Below are positions 21,317 to 27,713 of a DNA stretch of 27,713 nucleotides, one piece after another; within the stretch, counting starts at the first letter, position 1; each line of letters begins with the position of its first letter. Under the pieces are notes generated by a model that had not been told where the DNA came from, did not search any database, and worked only from the letters and a program-made list of their open reading frames with translations. Source of the stretch: a virus. A program made the translations under genes and the position numbers. The stretch lies in the IMG/VR virus record IMGVR_UViG_3300027832_000535, positions 1 to 27,713 of that record; one strand, given 5' to 3'.

Positions 21317-21833
21317 TCAGGAACTCTCTCCAATCCAGGTCATATTGGATTGAATCTATTTTATGAACCCCAATAAGAAATAAAACGTAGGAACTGACGC
21401 TGCTGCCGCGGCCTACACCCCAAACGATATTATTCTCACGCATAAAGTCCACAAGATACTTCATGTAGCATAACAGTGGCAACATTCCACGTTCGTCAAA
21501 TGCATCAAACTCTTGTGTCAAACGTTTCTTTTTTTCTATAGTATTGCATTGCGCTAAACAAAAGTCATAGATAGGATATGTTTTATATTCATCAGGCATG
21601 AACCATTCCGACTGTAACGCACCGTCAAAAGTCTTTTGGTCTACATCTAGAGGAATATATTTTGTAAGTTCAGGGAGATATTGTTCACGCATTGCTGCGT
21701 TAAACTTTTCTATATCATCTGAAGGATCACATAGTACTACATGACACTTGTCAACATGACCACTATAGATCATATCAACGAGGTCGCAATTAGTAAAGCG
21801 TGGAATACCTAGTTCATCTGTTTTCATAAGCAT
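21312..21833 (-). CDS. DnaE-like palm fragment with GRGS motif (173 aa)
   Basis: The C-terminal ~50 residues (IVWGVGRGSSVSSYVLFLIGV then IDSIQYDLDWREFLR) match the PGRGS motif region of bacterial DNA polymerase III alpha subunits. The N-terminal part is not a recognisable PHP domain and the catalytic Asp pairs of DnaE are not visible. It is therefore a stand-alone fragment, maybe a nucleotide- or DNA-binding accessory; similar short ORFs are known in T4-like marine genomes. ATG 21833 and ATG 21827 (MKTDELG) are both possible; neither has a strong ribosome site. Confidence 0.65.
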   Translation of the reverse strand: MLMKTDELGIPRFTNCDLVDMIYSGHVDKCHVVLCDPSDDIEKFNAAMREQYLPELTKYIPLDVDQKTFDGALQSEWFMPDEYKTYPIYDFCLAQCNTIEKKKRLTQEFDAFDERGMLPLLCYMKYLVDFMRENNIVWGVGRGSSVSSYVLFLIGVHKIDSIQYDLDWREFLR

Positions 21834-21842
21834 GTTAACAGT

Positions 21843-22079
21843 TTAACTGATATTGATTAAACTGTCAAGTCCTGATTTGCCGTTTTGTTGTGTTTGTTGG
21901 AGATATTGTTTTGCACGTCTTGCTCGTGACTCTTCTCGATACATGTCTAGTATCGCAGAAATTTGCTCCTGTACCTGAGGATTCTGAGTCATAAAATATT
22001 TACGCTGGAGGTCGAGCACTTTATTCTCAACCTCAGTGTCACTAAGTTGTTCAAAACTATCAACTAGTGGGTTAAACAT
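21843..22079 (-). CDS. Small helical phage protein (78 aa)
   Basis: This is predicted helical, with EVENKVLDLQRKYFMTQNPQVQEQISAILDMYREE and a basic RARRAKQYLQQTQQ stretch, ending in a short tail (GLDSLINIS). I recall relatives in T4-like cyanophages without a function. It starts at 22079, coupled by TAATG to the virion gene upstream, so co-expression with structural genes is likely. Confidence 0.6.
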   Translation of the reverse strand: MFNPLVDSFEQLSDTEVENKVLDLQRKYFMTQNPQVQEQISAILDMYREESRARRAKQYLQQTQQNGKSGLDSLINIS

Positions 22080-22636
22080 TAATCAAATGTTCCGTGGTCT
22101 TGTGCAAACACACTAACGCCACCGTTAATAGACCAAAAATCAATTATAGTTGGATTAGTCTGTGAAGCCAACACAGTTGTTCCGCTAAATGCTCCTGCAC
22201 CTTTAAAGCTACCACCGCCCGAACTTGCCCAAGTAATTGTTCTTGAAGTTCCGTCGCTTGTAAGTTGTAGGCGCATTCTGCCCATTACACCACTATCTGG
22301 CCAATCAGAAAGAGTAAGTGTAATATCTGAACCAGCTTGTAGTGTTTGATAGTGACCGTTGGCCCAGCTAACGTTTTGACTTGCACCAACATTACCAGCA
22401 GGATATACTGTTTCAGTATTTGCCTTAAGTTTAGCATCGCTAATTACGCTACCGTTAAAGTCGTTATCTGCATCTAATTTTGCAGTGCTACTTTGTAGTG
22501 TTGTAATTTCACTTTCTGCTGCTTCTAGTGCAACCTTAGTCACATTGAAGTTTGTACGAAAGCCTTGACTGTCGTTATCTTGACCGGCCACTGGGAAAGC
22601 AGCGTTGAATCCTATTGTACTAATTGTACTTGCCAT
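22079..22636 (-). CDS. Virion structural protein, probable tail fibre (185 aa)
   Basis: The N-terminus (FPVAGQDNDSQGFRTNFNVTKVALEAAESEI) is a short helical repeat common to fibre and structural proteins of T4-like marine phages; the rest is beta-rich and Ser/Gly/Thr-rich. There is no signal peptide. A GATAAATA late box (22657-22664) and a GTAGGAG ribosome site precede ATG 22636. It probably trimerises as part of the tail fibres encoded here. Fine function is unknown. Confidence 0.7.
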   Translation of the reverse strand: MASTISTIGFNAAFPVAGQDNDSQGFRTNFNVTKVALEAAESEITTLQSSTAKLDADNDFNGSVISDAKLKANTETVYPAGNVGASQNVSWANGHYQTLQAGSDITLTLSDWPDSGVMGRMRLQLTSDGTSRTITWASSGGGSFKGAGAFSGTTVLASQTNPTIIDFWSINGGVSVFAQDHGTFD

Positions 22637-22656
22637 ATTTTATATCTCCTACAATA

Positions 22657-22664
22657 TATTTATC
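22657..22664 (-). promoter_or_regulatory. T4-type late promoter box (GATAAATA)
   Basis: It lies between the stop of the 926-aa gene and ATG 22636, followed by TATTGTAGGAG. This is a good match to late phage promoters for structural genes. Confidence 0.65.
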
Positions 22665-22668
22665 GTTG

Positions 22669-25449
22669 TTAAGTGTTAAATTCGTAATTTGCGAACAATA
22701 TATACTGTTCTTGTGAATTACCTTCAGCGTTGTCTATTACATATCTATCAATATCTAACTCGTATTGTTTAAAATCAATTTTATAAAAATCAATGGTATT
22801 AGCAATTATGTTTGCAGTACCTGGCTTACAATAGCATAACGGTATAGCATTAACAAATCCTAACTCCGTTATTGTGTCTACTTGTGATGATCTCATCCAA
22901 AGAGGTAGAAAGTTCTTTTCTGTTTCACCTATATTCTTAATAGCTGCTCGCATATGTGTCATATTGGATATATAACGTGTTGTACTATTTGCACCGTCTG
23001 CAAGTATAGCATTACTATCAGTGGTGATTACATTAGTAGGCCACGGTCTATATTTGTTACTTTCTATCACGCCAGGTGTAAATGGCACGCTTACAGAATA
23101 ACCTGCTTGATTTATAATCTCTAACAAACTTGTTACGGGTATATTATAGATTTCATCACGCCCGTTAATATTTAATAAATCAATCCAGCTTACTGCAACT
23201 TCGCCTTCTTCTCTAGTAGTAATAGTAACCTCAGAAAATTCACTTGCATATGTGTCATTAATATCGGTATATTTTGCGCTGTTAACTAAAACTTTGTCAT
23301 TATTTTTAATCTTAATTTGATTAGCTGTCTTATGATTTCTCTTAGTAGACTGTTGTGGGTCGATAACTTCTAAATATACTACTTCGTAAACTACATCTTG
23401 AGTCCCTGGTGTTTTAGCAATCGCTGTTTTTACGCTACCAATTTTAAGATTGCGTCTTTTATGATTTTTTGCAGCCGCAGCTACAAAACTTTCAATAGCC
23501 TTTGCTTCTATTCCCGAATAAGCAAGTATTTTAATTTTAGTTTGTATACCAAAATTAGTATCGTTTGGTCTGTAAAGATATTCTGGAAGGAATATCTCTG
23601 CATTGTTTACAAAATTAACGAAAGCTAATCGTTGCACTTGCGGTAATAGTGGTTGTAAAAAAACATTACTATATTGTTTATTGTCTGGGTCAGATAATTT
23701 AACACTAAATGTTCGCTCAATAGCACTAAATCCAAATTGATCCTGTGCTTTAATTGTAAAATCATATGTACGATCGAGTGTAGTAGTATTTCCGTCCAGC
23801 TGCAACTGTTGACTATCAAATACAGTTAATCCAGGTTGTGACTCTGTACCAAAACTATTTACTTTACCAATTAATTCGCCGCTTAATGATAACGTTAACC
23901 CTGGAGGAAGTGTACCTAATGTTACAGTATATAATAAATTAGCATTTGGTACAGTAGTAGTTGCTCTAACATTAAGTGTACTGATATAGTTGGCACTAAA
24001 CGATCCTAAATTTCTTGGAGTAATCCATGCAATAGTTGAATCAACTTCGCCTAATAGCTTTACAACAAATGTTTTTTCACTAACTGTATTTTCTGTTTCA
24101 ACAATAGCAATTGTGCCAAAATTAATGCTAGTACCACTATTAAATGCAGTAAGTAAAGCTCTGTTTAGTGTTAACACATCAAATGCGGCATTACCAGTAT
24201 TAATGCTTATAACAATATAAGTATTCCCTTCTACGGTGAATTCTTTATCAATAGCATACTCTGAATATGCATCAAATTTACTAACTTTAATTTGTGCTGT
24301 TCCAATATTAGCGGCTTCATACATATATTCAATTAGCTGAACACTATCAACATCGTATCCTATACGCTGCGCCGCAATGGTAAATTTATATTCTTGTGTT
24401 ACAGCAGGCTGATAAGGTACTCTACCAGCAATTTCGCCTGTAACAGTATCAAGTGTTAGGCCTGGAGGAAGTATACTAGGAGTGCTATCATCATTGAGAG
24501 AAGTTTGATAGTAACTAACAACACCTGATAGCGTATTAGGATCAATCACATCTAGTATTAGTGTAACATAATTATTAGCTCTTCTATACCCAAAGTCTCT
24601 TGGTGTTAACCAAATTGGCACACGAATATGAGTATTGTCGGCACTAAATACTCCGGTACCTACATTCATAACAGTAGTGTCCGATCTAAAGAAATCGTCG
24701 CCTACTACATACAATTTAAATGTACGACTTGCAACGGTATCTCCGTCACTTACACTAACTGTAAATTCGTAATAGCGATTAAGTTTCTTAGGAGACTGTG
24801 TAGGAGTACTTAGATCGTAAATTGTAGTGTCATAATAAAAACTGTCAAAGCCGTTAGAACTAGGAACACTCCAGTCGTATGCACTGGTACTTCCTGCATC
24901 ATATCCTGCATCATCATAATAACCAGCTGCTGATGATTTTTCTATCGCAAGGATAGGATCAACAACGCCGACTAATCTACCATCGCGTGTTAGTTGTATG
25001 CCCGGAGGTAGAGTGCCACCTTTAGCTGGAACAAAATATTCAAGAACTTGTCCAGCAGCAGTATCAGTATCTATCACTTCTAATTGAAAGTCAACTGGTG
25101 CGCTGTCTAAGATATAGTAAACACCGTTATTACCTGCTGCTAATAAGTCTGCAGGAGTTTGCCAAACTGGTATATCGGCACCTTGTACTGTTATTTTAAA
25201 TGTTCTGTCACTTATTTGTGAATTATATGTTGCTCTAAGTACAAATGTACTAACAGTTTCTCTTGCAACCTCTATTGGAGTTCCTGCTATTGTATTATTA
25301 GTTAATCTTAATCCTGCCGGCAAACTTCCACTTATTAGTTTAACAGTTGCACTCGGTTGTGAAAGTAGTAGTGATAACGGAGCAATCGTCACCTGCTCTT
25401 CGAGAGTGCCAAGACTATCACCGTTATTGCTTGTCCAAAAGTTTGCCAT
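22669..25449 (-). CDS. Large Ig-like repeat virion protein, candidate adhesin or fibre (926 aa)
   Basis: Repeated modules occur: W-x-TP-x-[DN] boxes at about 95-101, 279-285 and 475-481, and LP-[AP]-G-[LI]-x-L...G-[EKR]-[LI] elements at about 42-57, 147-163, 327-345 and 514-530. This is typical of putative-Ig (He_PIG) and cadherin-like beta domains. The C-terminal ~350 residues lack the repeats and may be a tip or adaptor. It has no signal peptide, a late box (25472-25479) and the MAN start shared with neighbouring virion genes. It probably binds host surface glycans or other fibres. Size and repeats may vary among relatives. Confidence 0.75.
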   Translation of the reverse strand: MANFWTSNNGDSLGTLEEQVTIAPLSLLLSQPSATVKLISGSLPAGLRLTNNTIAGTPIEVARETVSTFVLRATYNSQISDRTFKITVQGADIPVWQTPADLLAAGNNGVYYILDSAPVDFQLEVIDTDTAAGQVLEYFVPAKGGTLPPGIQLTRDGRLVGVVDPILAIEKSSAAGYYDDAGYDAGSTSAYDWSVPSSNGFDSFYYDTTIYDLSTPTQSPKKLNRYYEFTVSVSDGDTVASRTFKLYVVGDDFFRSDTTVMNVGTGVFSADNTHIRVPIWLTPRDFGYRRANNYVTLILDVIDPNTLSGVVSYYQTSLNDDSTPSILPPGLTLDTVTGEIAGRVPYQPAVTQEYKFTIAAQRIGYDVDSVQLIEYMYEAANIGTAQIKVSKFDAYSEYAIDKEFTVEGNTYIVISINTGNAAFDVLTLNRALLTAFNSGTSINFGTIAIVETENTVSEKTFVVKLLGEVDSTIAWITPRNLGSFSANYISTLNVRATTTVPNANLLYTVTLGTLPPGLTLSLSGELIGKVNSFGTESQPGLTVFDSQQLQLDGNTTTLDRTYDFTIKAQDQFGFSAIERTFSVKLSDPDNKQYSNVFLQPLLPQVQRLAFVNFVNNAEIFLPEYLYRPNDTNFGIQTKIKILAYSGIEAKAIESFVAAAAKNHKRRNLKIGSVKTAIAKTPGTQDVVYEVVYLEVIDPQQSTKRNHKTANQIKIKNNDKVLVNSAKYTDINDTYASEFSEVTITTREEGEVAVSWIDLLNINGRDEIYNIPVTSLLEIINQAGYSVSVPFTPGVIESNKYRPWPTNVITTDSNAILADGANSTTRYISNMTHMRAAIKNIGETEKNFLPLWMRSSQVDTITELGFVNAIPLCYCKPGTANIIANTIDFYKIDFKQYELDIDRYVIDNAEGNSQEQYILFANYEFNT

Positions 25450-25471
25450 ATATACTATTCCCTATATAGCA

Positions 25472-25479
25472 TATTTATC
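25472..25479 (-). promoter_or_regulatory. T4-type late promoter box (GATAAATA)
   Basis: It lies 22 nt before ATG 25449 with a GGGAATAG ribosome region between, in the spacer after the 233-aa fibre gene. Confidence 0.65.
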
Positions 25480-25485
25480 TAAATT

Positions 25486-26187
25486 TTAGATACTACTGTA
25501 ATCTGATACTAATGAGCTCGGAGCTGTAATTGAACCGTAGTCGATTGTAGTAGCTCTAAACAATAATTCTATACTTGTTGTTATATTATCAGATATTAAT
25601 CCGTAGTCTGCACCTGTAACAATTCTATCTAATTCTTCTACATCAATACCGTTAACTGTACCAGTTAATGCTCCAACAACTGAAGTTGCATTAACAGTTG
25701 TTGCAGTTAGTGTACCTACATTATTAATATTAAATGCGTTAGCATCAAGAGCAGCTCCTAATGCTGGATTTTTATCTTGGAATATCAAATCTGTAGCATT
25801 AATTGCAACAGTGATATTACTTCCGGTTAACGAAGTGTCAATGTTCTGTCCGCCGTTAATGCCAAATGCTCTACCTACACCTGAAAGACTTAGTGTACTT
25901 CCATCAGTTCTAACAGTAATATTACCATTGTTGGTAATTGTAATACTTGTACCGTCGGAGCTAAGTGACATATTATCACCTGCAATTAGACTTCTAAAGT
26001 TTAGTATACTATTTTCTTTAGTATAAAATACTCCAGTACCTGTACCTAAGTTTGCTGCATTATTTTGCGGCACAACTCTTGCATCAAGTTCGTCAAAGTT
26101 GTTGTTAACCTTAACAAATGCCTGGCGGAGATCATCGCCTGTACCGTCGTTTGCTATATTACCTACATTAATTCTGCTGATTGTCAT
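25486..26187 (-). CDS. Tail-fibre-like protein (233 aa)
   Basis: It starts with INVGNIANDGTGDDLRQAFVKVNNNFDELDARV, a short motif widespread in structural proteins of T4-like phages. Thr/Asn/Ser-rich beta repeats (GNITVRTDGSTLSLSG) follow, with a low-complexity C-terminus. ATG 26187 has CGGAG 8 nt upstream but no exact late box. It is part of the fibre array with the genes on either side, so it is probably a receptor-binding or fibre segment. Confidence 0.7.
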   Translation of the reverse strand: MTISRINVGNIANDGTGDDLRQAFVKVNNNFDELDARVVPQNNAANLGTGTGVFYTKENSILNFRSLIAGDNMSLSSDGTSITITNNGNITVRTDGSTLSLSGVGRAFGINGGQNIDTSLTGSNITVAINATDLIFQDKNPALGAALDANAFNINNVGTLTATTVNATSVVGALTGTVNGIDVEELDRIVTGADYGLISDNITTSIELLFRATTIDYGSITAPSSLVSDYSSI

Positions 26188-26201
26188 TTGTTATTCTCCG
26201 T

Positions 26202-27038
26202 TTATAGTGCTGCTATTCTTGATTGGAAATCTGTAAAGTTTGTACTTGCTGCAACTTCAGTTTTTAATGTTGCTAGTGTAATTGTTTCACTTATTAATGC
26301 GGCCGTAGTTTGAACAGAAGCATCTGGGAATGTTATTGTACCGTTTAAATACAAATCTTTAAATTTATGAGTAGGAGCACCTAAATCGTAAACGCCGTTT
26401 GCTGCCGGAACTACATTAGTTCTAATAGTTTGATCTAAGTTAAATGCAGCAAGTACACTATCAATCATCAGTGTCGAATCGTCAGCAAATACACTACCAA
26501 CTAAATCTCCCGTGTTGTTAACATCAACTGTGATTAATCCATTTGATAAATCTGCTGCTGTTAAGTACCCTGAATTATTAAACAGTGTACTAATATTAGC
26601 ACCTGGTTGTACAGCAGTCGCTGCCAATCCTCCTTGCACACTTGTAGCAGCATCAGTAATGCCGTATCCTCCAAGTGTAGTTGGAGTAACAGTTAAATTA
26701 CCAAACGCAACAGTGGTTAAATAACCAACATTGTTAGTAAGTTGACCAATATTGTCGCCAGGCACTAGTACATTCATGTCATCTATTAAATCACTAAGTT
26801 GCGTAGGACGATTACTTAAATCATTGTAACTGCCTGTTACTGCAACAGTTGCAATTTCAGTGCCACCTTTTTTAATACTTGCAGCACTTAGTACACCTGC
26901 TGCAACAGTGCCACTAGCAGTAACATCAGTTACGCCAATAATACCGTTGCTTGTAAGTTGTAGATTATCTCCACTGGGTATTTCTTTTAATTTGTTACCA
27001 TCAGTTGTGTCAACTATTAGTGGGTATCTATTCGCCAT
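26202..27038 (-). CDS. Tail-fibre-like protein (278 aa)
   Basis: It has repeats of Asn/Thr/Gly-rich strands, including SYNDLSNRPTQLSDLIDDMNV and GGYGITDAATSVQGG, typical of phage fibre tips, and YDLGAPTHKFKDLYLNGTITF near 215-235, which resembles the fibre element that precedes chaperone-type ends. A late box (27060-27067) and a GAGGAAAA ribosome region precede ATG 27038. It belongs to the same array as its neighbours; exact placement in the virion is unknown. Confidence 0.7.
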   Translation of the reverse strand: MANRYPLIVDTTDGNKLKEIPSGDNLQLTSNGIIGVTDVTASGTVAAGVLSAASIKKGGTEIATVAVTGSYNDLSNRPTQLSDLIDDMNVLVPGDNIGQLTNNVGYLTTVAFGNLTVTPTTLGGYGITDAATSVQGGLAATAVQPGANISTLFNNSGYLTAADLSNGLITVDVNNTGDLVGSVFADDSTLMIDSVLAAFNLDQTIRTNVVPAANGVYDLGAPTHKFKDLYLNGTITFPDASVQTTAALISETITLATLKTEVAASTNFTDFQSRIAAL

Positions 27039-27059
27039 GTGTATTTTCCTCGCTTAGTG

Positions 27060-27067
27060 TATTTATT
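27060..27067 (-). promoter_or_regulatory. T4-type late promoter box (AATAAATA)
   Basis: It lies 21 nt before ATG 27038, followed by a GCGAGG ribosome site. It lies in the 39-nt spacer after the partial fibre gene. Confidence 0.6.
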
Positions 27068-27077
27068 TGCTTTGCCA

Positions 27078-27713
27078 TTATACTCTACCCACAACTGCTT
27101 CAACTGTTCCGCGATCGCTATCAGTCTTAACTCCAACTGCTTTACCAATAACTGTTCCTACTTTTGGATCATTATCAACAACTGCATAACCTGGTATTGA
27201 ACTTGCAACTAACATATCACCTTTGGCAACTGTACCAATTACATTAACCGGAACACGACCTTGCAATGCTACACAAGTTTTAATACCTGGGCAACCTGCG
27301 TTCATGATATAAGCACTTTGATCACTTACTACGCCTGCAACTCTTGTTGTACGGTGTGTAGTGCTTTCGGTAACTTCTTTATCACCGCCAAATACCAGTA
27401 CAGTACCTACAGCATATTCAAGATCGCCTTCATAGTACTCTGCTAAGTCAGCGTATGTTGCTTGCATGCGTGATCCAGCAGTTAAACTCCAGTTACCTGT
27501 AATAGTACCTGCTGTTGCTGCTGCACCAGTTGTAAGAGTTGTAGTAGTTACACTGCCGCCTGTTGTAACAGTTGTAGTTGAACTTGCAGTAGTTGCATTA
27601 CCGCTCAGTGCCGCTGTAATTGTACCAGCACCAAAGTTACCACTTGCATCTCGCAATACAATTGTGCTACCAACGTTTGTTGATGCTGCTGTAATTGTAG
27701 CTGAGTTTGCTTG
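27078..27713 (-). CDS. Tail-fibre protein, C-terminal part (partial, runs off the window)
   Basis: The reading frame is open from the right edge; no start is visible, so coordinates give the visible part. The Ala/Thr/Gly-rich segment has RDASGNFGAGTITAALSGNA, then the C-terminal module ATYADLAEYYEGDLEYAVGTV, GVVSDQSAYIMN and GRVPVNVIGTV. This module is like Peptidase_G2/chaperone-type fibre ends, which may be cleaved off after folding (family inference). The 27656 TTG in the frame is probably not the start. Confidence 0.7.
   Translation of the reverse strand, partial: QANSATITAASTNVGSTIVLRDASGNFGAGTITAALSGNATTASSTTTVTTGGSVTTTTLTTGAAATAGTITGNWSLTAGSRMQATYADLAEYYEGDLEYAVGTVLVFGGDKEVTESTTHRTTRVAGVVSDQSAYIMNAGCPGIKTCVALQGRVPVNVIGTVAKGDMLVASSIPGYAVVDNDPKVGTVIGKAVGVKTDSDRGTVEAVVGRV

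Noticed and set aside
27028-27078. 16-codon ORF (MAKQINTLSEENTHGE) in the fibre spacer
   Set aside because: It shows a TAATG overlap but contains the late box and ribosome site of the next gene; most likely chance.
1-27713. tRNA genes, CRISPR arrays, group I introns, insertion sequences, phage att site
   Set aside because: Gaps between genes are short and were read on both strands; no cloverleaf, repeat-spacer array, intron core or transposase was seen.

Overview
The window is a piece of a large, lytic, marine T4-like myovirus genome (AT-rich, tightly packed, all genes but one on the minus strand). Evidence for this is a T4-type clamp-loader ATPase, a DexA-like exonuclease, a gp31/GroES-like co-chaperonin, PhoH, MazG-type pyrophosphatases, dCMP deaminase, ThyA and DHFR, modular tail-fibre genes, a lysis cassette, and recurrent T4-type late-promoter boxes (NATAAATA/CTAAATA) in front of virion and lysis genes. 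The host cannot be read directly. The phage IscU, IscA, ErpA and FdxA look like proteobacterial ISC-type proteins, so I infer a gamma- or betaproteobacterial host rather than a SUF-only bacterium.

Layout, read in the direction of transcription (right to left). 27713-22079: tail-fibre and other virion genes, including a 926-residue Ig-like repeat protein, each with late-promoter boxes nearby. 22079-20199: small conserved phage proteins, a DnaE-like 'GRGS' fragment, a gp31-like co-chaperonin and a MazG. 20195-13342: one nucleotide-metabolism and replication operon of 12 mostly overlapping genes (exonuclease, MazG, clamp loader, 7Fe ferredoxin, small ORF, DHFR, ThyA, DadA-like oxidoreductase, SHMT, two small ORFs, dCMP deaminase). 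It is headed by a near-consensus sigma70 promoter and closed by a bidirectional terminator. phoH (12571-13314) is the only plus-strand gene. 12419-9289: two conserved unknowns, a Cys/His mini-protein, GH19 endolysin, overlapping i- and o-spanins and a tiny membrane peptide. 9180-7069: an iron-sulfur module erpA-iscU-iscA in which iscU carries an intein. 7001-5719: a free-standing HNH endonuclease and two membrane proteins (one with an EF-hand). 5675-2113: dnaJ-def-clpA proteostasis operon. 2135-8: unknown conserved phage genes and a GIY-YIG remnant.

How it works together. DHFR, SHMT and ThyA form a closed folate cycle that makes dTMP from dUMP, and dCMP deaminase supplies dUMP. The exonuclease and MazG proteins recycle or clean nucleotides. 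Most unusual is a phage iron-sulfur biogenesis set: scaffold IscU, A-type carriers IscA and ErpA, and separately a 7Fe ferredoxin, without the cysteine desulfurase or the HscA/HscB chaperones, which would have to come from the host or from elsewhere in the genome. The scaffold is interrupted exactly at its catalytic Cys by a 340-residue intein with a predicted PD-(D/E)XK (Vsr-like) homing nuclease. DnaJ, peptide deformylase, a ClpA that keeps an IGF ClpP-docking loop and a gp31-like co-chaperonin suggest strong phage investment in host proteostasis.
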